Part shown: positions 9,147 through 15,849 of the stretch, in pieces
Position numbering within the stretch: the first letter of the stretch is position 1
Layout of the letters: each line of letters begins with the position of its first letter
NCBI GenBank assembly: GCA_902797435.1
Contig: CADBSV010000039.1
Span: 26,142-90,141 of the forward strand
Length of the DNA: 64,000 nucleotides
DNA from: an uncultured Bacteroidia bacterium
GTDB lineage: Bacteria > Bacteroidota > Bacteroidia > Bacteroidales > UBA932
Direction of reading: 5' to 3'
Translations under genes and position numbers: made by a program
The notes under the pieces: model-generated
What the model was told of the DNA's origin: nothing
The model's input: only the letters and a program-made list of their open reading frames with translations
Databases searched by the model: none

Positions 9147-10007
9147 ATGGATGGCAGAATCGCCGGAATCACGCTGAGGCGTGCGTGGCGGTCTGTGGCC
9201 GACCTGGTGCTTCCTCGCGTATGCGTGGTATGCGGGCGGCAACTGCTGCTGAGCGAAGAGCATATCTGCACTGTGTGCGAGGCCGGACTGCCCCGCACTT
9301 TCTTTTCGTCCTTGCGCGACAACCCCATGGCCCGGGCTTTCAATGCGTTGGTGGACAGGGAATTGGGATGGGCGCAGGGGGAGAGCAAGGCCCCGTGTCC
9401 GGAGTTGGACGCGCCTTCCGGGGCCCGCTCCGTGCCAGCCACACAGCCTTACGGCTATGCGACGGCGCTTCTCTTCTACCGTGGCGATTCTCCATACAAG
9501 AATATACCTATGGGGCTCAAGTACGGGAGAGGTTTAGGCGAAGGCCGGCATTTTGCCAGGATGCTCGGGCGGGATCTGGCAGCTTCTCCGCTGTTTGCCG
9601 ATGTGGATGCGGTGATTCCCGTGCCGCTGCACCGGGCCCGCAGATGGAGGCGCGGATACAACCAGGCGGAGGTGGTAGCCCGCGGAATAGCAGAAGGAGT
9701 CTCGCAGGTCGCTTCCGGAAATGGACCGCTTGTCTTTACCGGCATCCTCAAACGAGTGCGACGTACAAAAACGCAAACAAGGCTGCACAGCGGCGACCGA
9801 TATGCAAATGTAAAATCGGCTTTCGTGGCGGATGCCAGGAAACTGAAGGCCGTTAGTCATATTCTTCTTGTGGACGACGTTTTCACCACGGGGGCCACTC
9901 TTCTCGCCTGCGAGAGGGCCCTCCGTGCCGGCCTTGCGGAGGTTTTCGGTCCCGATGCCGCCTCTAAGGTCCGCATATCGGTTGCGACCCTCTCTTTCGT
10001 CGGATAG
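9147..10007 (+). CDS. comF: ComF-family phosphoribosyltransferase-like protein
   Basis: A 286-residue protein of the ComF family, related to DNA uptake and recombination in naturally transformable bacteria and possibly coupled to PriA. Near the N-terminus are two C-x2-C pairs (C-V-V-C-G and C-T-V-C), a zinc ribbon. The C-terminal half has the P-V-P-L-H-R-x-R-x-x-x-R-G-Y-N-Q-A signature and the PRPP loop D-D-V-F-T-T-G-A-T. It is longer than the usual 220-240 residues, partly because of a low-complexity stretch at about residues 74-100, between the zinc ribbon and the transferase fold. A double hairpin and terminator follow. Confidence 0.88.
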   Translation: MDGRIAGITLRRAWRSVADLVLPRVCVVCGRQLLLSEEHICTVCEAGLPRTFFSSLRDNPMARAFNALVDRELGWAQGESKAPCPELDAPSGARSVPATQPYGYATALLFYRGDSPYKNIPMGLKYGRGLGEGRHFARMLGRDLAASPLFADVDAVIPVPLHRARRWRRGYNQAEVVARGIAEGVSQVASGNGPLVFTGILKRVRRTKTQTRLHSGDRYANVKSAFVADARKLKAVSHILLVDDVFTTGATLLACERALRAGLAEVFGPDAASKVRISVATLSFVG

Positions 10008-10070
10008 GGGATGATGCGGGGGCTCTGTGCGGAGGCACTGTGCGGGGTTGCAGGGAAGGGGGTAAGGTAC

Positions 10071-10130
10071 GGGGCCGCAGGGCGAGGGCACAGGGTGGGA
10101 GCGCAGGGTGGGGCCGCAGGGCGAAGGCAC
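10071..10130. repeat. GC-rich direct repeat after comF
   Basis: Two 21-bp copies at 10071-10091 and 10110-10130 differ at one base and are spaced 39 bp apart, in a GC-rich tract (about 10010-10140) that has no convincing gene. Its texture resembles the larger 51-bp arrays, but it lacks their core. Confidence 0.6.
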
Positions 10131-10150
10131 GGACTGGACGTCGGCTGCAA

Positions 10151-10239
10151 GTTTCGTCGGCAAAAACCGCCCGATTTGCAGACGAAACCCCTTTTTTGAG
10201 CTTTTCGTCGGCAAAAACATAGGGTTTTGCAGACGAAAA
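10151..10239. repeat. pair of near-identical inverted repeats
   Basis: Two imperfect palindromes sit in tandem. The first has arms 10151-10164 and 10175-10188; the second has arms 10202-10216 and 10225-10239. Each arm carries TTTCGTCgGCAAA against TTTGCaGACGAAA with a single central mismatch. The two left arms are exactly 51 bp apart. They lie between comF and the tRNA and may form stable RNA hairpins. Confidence 0.75.
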
Positions 10240-10240
10240 C

Positions 10241-10270
10241 AACCGCCAGAAAATCTGACGGTTGTTTTTG
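10241..10270. terminator. bidirectional terminator between comF and tRNA-Pro
   Basis: Stem arms AACCGCCAG (10241-10249) and CTGACGGTT (10255-10263), with one G-T pair and a 5-base loop, are followed by a T-rich tract on the plus strand. Read on the minus strand the hairpin is also followed by TTGTTTTC, so it can end both comF and the tRNA transcript. Confidence 0.75.
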
Positions 10271-10276
10271 CTTTTG

Positions 10277-10349
10277 TCGGGAAGACTGGACTCGAACCAG
10301 CGACCCCGCGCCCCCCAGACGCGTGCGCTACCAACTGCGCCACTTCCCG
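10277..10349 (-). tRNA. tRNA-Pro (anticodon GGG)
   Basis: The minus strand folds into a complete 73-base cloverleaf: acceptor CGGGAAG pairs perfectly with CTTCCCG, the D stem is GCGC/GCGC, the anticodon loop is CTGGGGG giving anticodon GGG, and the T arm has TTCGAGT in its loop. The discriminator base is A and the CCA end is not encoded. It reads the proline codons CCC and CCU. No other RNA gene was seen in the window. Confidence 0.93.
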
Positions 10350-10394
10350 TAAGCGGACCGCAAAGATAGCTATTTTTCTGAAATCTGCAAAAAA

Positions 10395-10523
10395 TTACAG
10401 ATTTATAATGGTTGCTATGACAGCGATTACCACAAAAAGAACGAAAGCCACCACGTTCCATGGTGACTTCCGCTGTTTTTCGGACGCCTCGTATTCGCGA
10501 AGAAGACGCTCTTTACGGGACAC
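10395..10523 (-). CDS. small single-span membrane protein (hypothetical)
   Basis: A 42-residue frame with a GTG start begins 12 bases after the rubrerythrin stop, on the same strand. The N-terminal half is highly charged (M-S-R-K-E-R-L-L-R-E) and the C-terminal half is one hydrophobic helix of about 20 residues, giving a small anchored protein with a cytosolic basic end. There is no family I recognise. Tight spacing after rubrerythrin and the clean charge-then-helix layout support it, but a chance frame is possible. Confidence 0.4.
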   Translation of the reverse strand: MSRKERLLREYEASEKQRKSPWNVVAFVLFVVIAVIATIINL

Positions 10524-10535
10524 GCTCAGGACAGT

Positions 10536-11078
10536 TTAATAGTTTTCGTTCTTGAGTTCGAAGAAACTCTTGGCGTGGTTGCAGCATGGGCAGAGCTCGG
10601 GAGCCTTCTTGCCGATTACCACGTGACCGCAGTTGCGGCACACCCAGATGCAGTCGCCGTCGCGGGAGAATACCACGCCGTCCTTGATGTTCTGGGCGAG
10701 CTTACGGTAGCGCTCCTCATGATGCTTTTCGATTGCGCCAACCATGCGGAACTTGGCTGCAATCTCCTTGAAGCCTTCTTCGTCGGCTTCGCGGGCCATG
10801 CGGTCGTACATGTCGGTCCATTCGAAGTTCTCGCCGGCTGCGGCCTCCTCGAGATTGGAGACGGTGTCGTTAAGCTGGCCTCCGTTAAGATACTTGAACC
10901 ACAGTTCGGCATGTTCTTTTTCGTTCCCTGCCGTTTCCAGGAAGATGGCCGCAATCTGCTCGTAACCCTCTTTCTTTGCCTTGGATGCGAAGTAGGTGTA
11001 CTTGTTCCTGGCCTGGGACTCACCTGCGAAGGCTTCCTGCAGATTCTTTTCGGTCTTTGTTCCTTTTAGGTCTTTCAT
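10536..11078 (-). CDS. rbr: rubrerythrin
   Basis: A 180-residue non-haem iron protein that reduces hydrogen peroxide in anaerobes, using electrons from rubredoxin or NADH systems. The four-helix ferritin-like domain has the di-iron ligands in two E-x-x-H motifs (E-K-E-H and E-K-H-H) plus further Glu residues. The C-terminal rubredoxin-like domain has C-R-N-C-G and C-P-C-C-N, giving the Fe(Cys)4 site. Length is typical. It is divergent from thrA; its TAnnTTTG box lies 30 bases upstream. A possible 42-residue membrane protein follows directly. Confidence 0.95.
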   Translation of the reverse strand: MKDLKGTKTEKNLQEAFAGESQARNKYTYFASKAKKEGYEQIAAIFLETAGNEKEHAELWFKYLNGGQLNDTVSNLEEAAAGENFEWTDMYDRMAREADEEGFKEIAAKFRMVGAIEKHHEERYRKLAQNIKDGVVFSRDGDCIWVCRNCGHVVIGKKAPELCPCCNHAKSFFELKNENY

Positions 11079-11108
11079 CGTATGTGATTGTTAAGAATTC
11101 TACATCTG

Positions 11109-11116
11109 CAAATGTA
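11109..11116 (-). promoter_or_regulatory. -7 promoter box for rubrerythrin
   Basis: The minus strand reads TACATTTG, matching TAnnTTTG, 30 bases before the ATG. It lies 12 bases from the thrA box, so two promoters share a 66-base divergent gap. Confidence 0.5.
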
Positions 11117-11128
11117 GCAAAAATAATC

Positions 11129-11136
11129 TATCTTTG
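11129..11136 (+). promoter_or_regulatory. -7 promoter box for thrA
   Basis: TATCTTTG matches TAnnTTTG and ends 8 bases before the thrA ATG, leaving room for only a few leader bases. No leader-peptide attenuator fits in this gap. Confidence 0.55.
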
Positions 11137-11144
11137 TAAGAATT

Positions 11145-13319
11145 ATGCAGGTACTCAAATTCGGCGGTTCGTCGGTTGCGAACGCCACAAATATTTCGAG
11201 AGTCCTCGATATCGTGGGCGCCGCTGCCGCTAAGGACAGGGTGGTACTCGTCTGCTCTGCCATAAAAGGCTGCACGGACGCCCTTCTGGAGCTAGCGCGA
11301 CTGACAGAACAGCAGAAAGCCGAAAGTACCGCAGAACCCGAAGCCGCCTCGCTGGAATTCGCAGGGAGCGTCCGCGATCTCAAAACCCGGCATCTGGAAA
11401 TTATCCGCCGTCTGTTCACGGGGGCCGAAAGGGCCGACGCCGAGGCCGAATGCCACGGCCTCTTTGCCGAAATGGCAGCATCCCCCGCCGATGAAATGGT
11501 CACCTTCGGAGAAATCTTCTCCACCCGCATCATAGCCAGAAAACTTGCCTGCGACGGCATCATGACCAAATGGCTGGATTCCCGCATTCTCGTAATAAAA
11601 GACAACAAAGAGCTTACTTACAGCAATATAAGCGCGGCGGTGGCGCTGCATCCCCAGGTGCGCGTCTTCGTGGCGCCTGGTTTCGTGGCCAGCACCTACG
11701 AGGGGAAGCGCACCACCCTGGGACGCGGAGGCAGCGACCTCAGCGCCAGCATCTTCGCAGCCGCACTGAGGGCGGACAGCCTGCAGATATGGACCGATGT
11801 ACCGGGAATCATGACCGCCAATCCGAAAGACGTGCCGCAGGCCCGCACCGTGGCGGCAATGTCCTATCGCGCTGCCCTGGAAATGGCATCTTCCGGCGCC
11901 AAGGTGCTCTATGCGCCCAGCGTGAAGCCCGCAATGGAAGAAGGCATACGCATCCAGATTCTCAATACATTCGCACCGGAACACCCGGGAACCGTAGTGG
12001 GAGACTCATCACTGGCAGGCTGGGCCGGAGTAGCCAGCGCCCCCTGCGGGGAACTTGCTGCAATAACGCTCGTAGCGGAAGGCAGTTTCGAAGAAGAAGC
12101 GGCCTCGCTCCGCCTCCGGGGATGCCTGCGTAAAGCGGGGATATTGCCGTTGGAACTTTCTGCCGGAAGCACGGCCATCTGCTTCAAAGTAAGGCCTTCC
12201 GTAGAGAATGCAGCCCTGTGCGCCATTCACCGGGAGTTCTTTGAAAACGCCCCGGAAAGCGTACTGAACCTCTATATCGCCGGATTCGGAGCAGTGGGGA
12301 AAGCCTTTGTGGAGCTGCTTGGCAGCAGAGCAGACGGGATTGCCGCCCGAAGCGGACGGGTCCTTCGAATCGCCGGCCTTGCAAACAGCCGGACCTATGT
12401 CATCGACCCGGACGGAATCAATCCTGCCGAGGCAGCTCAAAGGCTGGCTGCCGGCACCCCTGACGGCAACGGCTTTGCAGAGGCAGTGCGCGCATCGGCT
12501 CCTCGCCGGAGCATCTTCGTGGACCTTACCGACAGCGAGACCATCTGGAAAGAATACACCGGCCTGCTAAGGGACGGTATCAATATAGTAACTTCCAATC
12601 GCAGAGCGCTTTCCGTGCCTTTTGCCGACTACTCCGCGATAATGTCGGCAGCAGCGGAAAACGGTTGTTTCGTGCGTCACGAGACCACTGTCGGCAGCGC
12701 CCTTCCCATGCTTGGAAGCCTCTCTGCCAGCGCCAACGCCGGGGAAGAAATAGTCAGCCTCGAAGCGGTGGTGAGCTGCACCCTCAACAGGATTCTGAGC
12801 TCCTACGCCAGATACCCGGGCAGTTTCGCTCAGACGGTACGGAAGGCCCAGGAGGAAGGCCTCACCGAGACCGACCCGAGGACAGACCTTGCCGGACGGG
12901 ATGCGCTGCGAAAGCTCCTCATCCTTGCCCGCGAAGCCGGAATTCCATTGGAAGAAAGCGACGTGGAAGTGGTGCCTGCCGTTCCTTCCTCCCTGTTTAA
13001 GCTCCCGCTGGAAGAGTTTTACCGCCATCTGGAAGAGATGGAGCCGGAATTCGAAGCGGCAGAGAAAACTGCTGCCCATTCGCAGTGCCGGCAGAGATTC
13101 ATCGCCACGCTGGAGCTCAATCCTTCTTCTCCGCTGGGATACAGGGCCGTCATAGCAGTCAGGAACGTTCCCCGCAGCCATCCGGCCTTCCGCATCCTCG
13201 GAACCGAGAATGCAATCATCCTGCGAAGCGCCCTGCATCCCGATCCGCTGGTTATACAGGGTCCGGGAGAAGGTGCCCGGATGGCCGCAGGAAGCGTATT
13301 AAATGATATTCTGAAATGA
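11145..13319 (+). CDS. thrA: bifunctional aspartokinase/homoserine dehydrogenase
   Basis: This fused enzyme catalyses the first and third steps from aspartate to threonine and methionine. Residues 1 to about 290 are the aspartokinase domain (K-F-G-G-S-S at the N-terminus, G-R-G-G-S-D-L). Residues about 372-724 are homoserine dehydrogenase, opening with the NAD(P)-binding I-A-G-F-G-A-V-G. The regulatory stretch between them is only about 80 residues, enough for one ACT-like unit, where ThrA of enteric bacteria has about 170 residues. At 724 residues the protein is roughly 90 shorter than usual ThrA. Its stop overlaps asd by 4 bases (ATGA), the next enzyme in the pathway. Confidence 0.93.
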   Translation: MQVLKFGGSSVANATNISRVLDIVGAAAAKDRVVLVCSAIKGCTDALLELARLTEQQKAESTAEPEAASLEFAGSVRDLKTRHLEIIRRLFTGAERADAEAECHGLFAEMAASPADEMVTFGEIFSTRIIARKLACDGIMTKWLDSRILVIKDNKELTYSNISAAVALHPQVRVFVAPGFVASTYEGKRTTLGRGGSDLSASIFAAALRADSLQIWTDVPGIMTANPKDVPQARTVAAMSYRAALEMASSGAKVLYAPSVKPAMEEGIRIQILNTFAPEHPGTVVGDSSLAGWAGVASAPCGELAAITLVAEGSFEEEAASLRLRGCLRKAGILPLELSAGSTAICFKVRPSVENAALCAIHREFFENAPESVLNLYIAGFGAVGKAFVELLGSRADGIAARSGRVLRIAGLANSRTYVIDPDGINPAEAAQRLAAGTPDGNGFAEAVRASAPRRSIFVDLTDSETIWKEYTGLLRDGINIVTSNRRALSVPFADYSAIMSAAAENGCFVRHETTVGSALPMLGSLSASANAGEEIVSLEAVVSCTLNRILSSYARYPGSFAQTVRKAQEEGLTETDPRTDLAGRDALRKLLILAREAGIPLEESDVEVVPAVPSSLFKLPLEEFYRHLEEMEPEFEAAEKTAAHSQCRQRFIATLELNPSSPLGYRAVIAVRNVPRSHPAFRILGTENAIILRSALHPDPLVIQGPGEGARMAAGSVLNDILK

Positions 13320-14545
13320 AAGTAGCAGTCGTTGGGGCCACCGGCCTCGTAGGAACAAGAATGTTGGATCTCCTGGAAGAGCAGAACTTCCCGGTAAGCG
13401 AGCTTCTGCCCGTAGCCTCCGAAAAGTCGGTGGGACGCACGGTCAGGTTCAGGGGCAGGGAATGGAAGGTCGTGGCGGCTGAAGATGCCATTGCCGCACG
13501 CCCGCAGCTGGCCCTCTTCTCCGCCGGAGGAAGCGTTTCCGAAAAACTTGCGCCAAAGTTTGCAGAAGCGGGATGCCGCGTAGTGGACAACTCCTCGTTC
13601 TGGAGGATGGATACCACAAAGAAACTGGTGGTGCCCGAAATCAATGGAGACGTACTTGGCCCGGACGACTGGATTGTCGCCAACCCAAACTGCTCTACCA
13701 TCCAGATGGTACTGCCCCTCGCGCCAATTCATAAAGAATTTGGAATCAAGAGGATAGTGGTTTCTACATACCAGAGCGTCACGGGCACCGGATATAAGGC
13801 CATCGCCCAGATGAATACCGAGCGCAGCCTCGCCGAACGCGACCGGCTCGGAGCTGGCGGTGCGGGTGCAGCGGGCGTTGCGGACGGTGCGGGTGCCGGC
13901 AGTGACGCGGGTGCAGCTGGAGTTGCGGGAGGCGGCAGTGACGCGAGTGCAGCGGGCGTTGCGGACAGTGCGGGTGCAGCGGGCGTTGCGGGCGACGTTC
14001 CGGGCAGCATGGGTGGCGTTTTGGACAGCGCGGCCGATTTGCTTCGGCCGGCGACAGCGCTGCCTCACTGGGGTTCATATCCGGCCGTCTATCCCCACCC
14101 CATCGACCAGAACGTACTTCCTCACATCGACTCTTTCCTCGAAAACGGCTACACCAAAGAGGAGATGAAGATGGTTAACGAAACCAAGAAAATCCTGCGT
14201 GATCCTTCCATCGCCGTGACAGCCACCACCGTGCGGGTTCCCGTGCAGGGAGGACATTCGGAGAGCATCAATGTGGAGACGCTGAGGCCGTTCACCCTGG
14301 AGCAGGTGCGCGAACTCATGGCCTCGGAACCCGGAGTTGTGGTACAGGACGACCCTTCCCACAACGTATATCCCATGCCCATTTACGCCTGGGGCCGGAA
14401 CGAGGTGTTCGTGGGACGCATCAGGCGCGATTTCACCCTTGAGAACGCCTTCAACTTCTGGTGCGTGAGCGACAACATACGCAAAGGAGCCGCCACCAAT
14501 GCCGTGCAGATAGCCATGCTGCTACTGAAGAAGGGATTGCTCTGA
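13316..14545 (+). CDS. asd: aspartate-semialdehyde dehydrogenase with a Gly/Ala-rich insert
   Basis: The enzyme reduces aspartyl phosphate to aspartate semialdehyde, linking the aspartokinase and homoserine dehydrogenase steps and feeding the dap genes near 57 kb. The N-terminal G-A-T-G-L-V-G NADP site, the active-site Cys126 in N-P-N-C-S-T and the G-Q-G...H-type C-terminal segment (V-Q-G-G-H-S) are present. The protein has 409 residues where the family usually has about 330-340. The excess is a low-complexity insert at about residues 178-249, made of Gly, Ala, Val, Asp and Ser repeats, between T-E-R-S-L-A-E-R and Y-P-H-P-I-D. The frame is intact on both sides. Confidence 0.93.
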   Translation: MKVAVVGATGLVGTRMLDLLEEQNFPVSELLPVASEKSVGRTVRFRGREWKVVAAEDAIAARPQLALFSAGGSVSEKLAPKFAEAGCRVVDNSSFWRMDTTKKLVVPEINGDVLGPDDWIVANPNCSTIQMVLPLAPIHKEFGIKRIVVSTYQSVTGTGYKAIAQMNTERSLAERDRLGAGGAGAAGVADGAGAGSDAGAAGVAGGGSDASAAGVADSAGAAGVAGDVPGSMGGVLDSAADLLRPATALPHWGSYPAVYPHPIDQNVLPHIDSFLENGYTKEEMKMVNETKKILRDPSIAVTATTVRVPVQGGHSESINVETLRPFTLEQVRELMASEPGVVVQDDPSHNVYPMPIYAWGRNEVFVGRIRRDFTLENAFNFWCVSDNIRKGAATNAVQIAMLLLKKGLL

Positions 14546-14591
14546 GGAGCGGCCTCCAAAAGGCACGGCAGGTTTTGTTTTTTGCAGGGCT

Positions 14592-14657
14592 GCCGTTTTC
14601 TGTGGGATCGATTGTTTTTGTGGGATTGGACGTTTTCAGTGGGATTGGCCGTTTTCT
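14592..14657. repeat. short tandem repeat after asd
   Basis: Three imperfect units of about 18-22 bp sharing GTTTTC-GTGGGATTGG lie between convergent asd and lplA. No gene is evident in the 202-base gap apart from this and the inverted repeat that follows. Confidence 0.55.
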
Positions 14658-14687
14658 GCAAACAACTGGTTTTCAGCTATTTATCAT

Positions 14688-14718
14688 AATCAACCTGCTC
14701 AAATCACGCAGGTTGATT
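14688..14718. terminator. perfect inverted repeat between convergent asd and lplA
   Basis: Arms AATCAACCTGC (14688-14698) and GCAGGTTGATT (14708-14718) are perfectly complementary with a 9-base loop. Position between two convergent gene ends suggests a bidirectional terminator, although the flanking T tracts are weak. Confidence 0.55.
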
Positions 14719-14747
14719 TCAGTAAATAACTATGTCTTAGCAAGTTA

Positions 14748-15824
14748 CTAAAAACGGTAAATCCAGTCTTGCGAGGCAAATTTAGCCCCGGCCAGCGAGT
14801 CGATTTCGGCACGCTGGCTTTCTGTAAGGAAGAATTCGCAGGATTGCGAATCGGAGTCTTCGGGGCTGCGGGAGAGTATTTCCTGAAGGGCAGCCTGAAG
14901 TTCGTCAAGCGAGGAAAACTGCGGGAAATAGTCGCGGACGTTTGCGACGCGACTGCGTACGGAAGCCACCCCTTTAAGAGCCAGCTTCGATGAACCCTCC
15001 ACGTTGAGCACGGCCGTAAGAGTGTCTATATCAACGTTGTACATAAGGGTACCATGGACCAGCTCGCGGTTCTTCCACAAGCTTCTTGCGTATCCGGAGA
15101 CCTTGCGGCCATCTACGAAGATGTCGTTGCGGCCAGTTAGTGAGGCGGGAAGCCCCAGGTCGCGAAGAGCCCGTACAAACAGGGACGGAACATCAAGCCC
15201 CGGGGTGCAAATCGGGGCGTCCTGCTCCCCGGAGGGGTGCACAGAGGTGTCCGGGGTGCAAATCGGGGCATCCTGCTCCCCGGAGGGGTGCGAAGAGGGG
15301 GCCGGGGTGCAAAGAGGGGTGTCCTGCTCCCCGGAGGGGTGCGAAGAGGGGCCCGGGGTGCAAAACGAGGCGTCCCGCTCCCCGGAGGGGTGCAAAGAGG
15401 GGCCCGGGGTGCAAAACGAGGTGTCCTGCTCCCCAGAGTGGTGCGAAGAGGGGTCCGGGGTGCAAAACGAGGTGTTCTGCTCCCGGGAGGGAGGCGAAGA
15501 GGTGTCAGGGGTGCAAATCGGGGCGTTCTGCTCCCGGGAAATACCGGCAAAACTGCCGATGGGCCCCGCAAATGAATAGTTGAGATTCTGCAGGTCGTGA
15601 TAGACGGCTCCCCCACCGGTAACCCGGCGGGCAAGCTTTATTCCATGAGCTCGCAGATACTCCAGATTCACCTCCGCCTCCGCTACCTGATTGTATCCTA
15701 TGATTACCGACGGGGAATTACGCCAAAGCCAGAAAACGGGTTCATCAGGGCCGCTGTGGAGCATCCACTCGTCGAGGGCCATGTTCCACCAGGGATCGGT
15801 GCACGAATTCAGGAGGTATCGCAT
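14748..15824 (-). CDS. lplA: lipoate-protein ligase A interrupted in frame by seven 17-residue repeats
   Basis: The enzyme attaches lipoate to E2 and H proteins. Recognisable parts are W-R-N-S-P-S-V-I-I-G, the lipoate-binding R-R-V-T-G-G-G-A-V-Y-H-D, G-R-N-D-I-F-V-D-G-R-K-V-S-G and G-V-A-S-V-R-S-R-V-A-N. Between N-Y-S-F-A-G and the L-P-A-S-L-T-G-R-N-D segment is an insert, at about residues 95-211, of seven 17-residue units with the pattern S-G-E-Q-D-x-x-x-C-T-P-x-x-S-x-H-P. At the DNA level these are 51-bp repeats of the same family as the intergenic arrays. Without the insert the protein would be about 240 residues, short for LplA. It lies 25 bases after the M20 peptidase gene. Confidence 0.87.
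   Translation of the reverse strand: MRYLLNSCTDPWWNMALDEWMLHSGPDEPVFWLWRNSPSVIIGYNQVAEAEVNLEYLRAHGIKLARRVTGGGAVYHDLQNLNYSFAGPIGSFAGISREQNAPICTPDTSSPPSREQNTSFCTPDPSSHHSGEQDTSFCTPGPSLHPSGERDASFCTPGPSSHPSGEQDTPLCTPAPSSHPSGEQDAPICTPDTSVHPSGEQDAPICTPGLDVPSLFVRALRDLGLPASLTGRNDIFVDGRKVSGYARSLWKNRELVHGTLMYNVDIDTLTAVLNVEGSSKLALKGVASVRSRVANVRDYFPQFSSLDELQAALQEILSRSPEDSDSQSCEFFLTESQRAEIDSLAGAKFASQDWIYRF
15202..15540. repeat. 51-bp repeat array inside lplA (array B)
   Basis: Seven repeat cores (GCTCCCCGGAGGGG-type) start at 15226, 15277, 15328, 15379, 15430, 15481 and 15532, so all six periods are exactly 51 bp. The last two cores read TCCCGGG. Each unit also contains the arm GGGGTGCA. The array belongs to the same family as those at 19480-20350 and 55095-55446, but here it is translated on the minus strand as part of lplA. 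Confidence 0.92.
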
Positions 15825-15849
15825 GACAGGGCTGAGAACAGTGGCAGGG

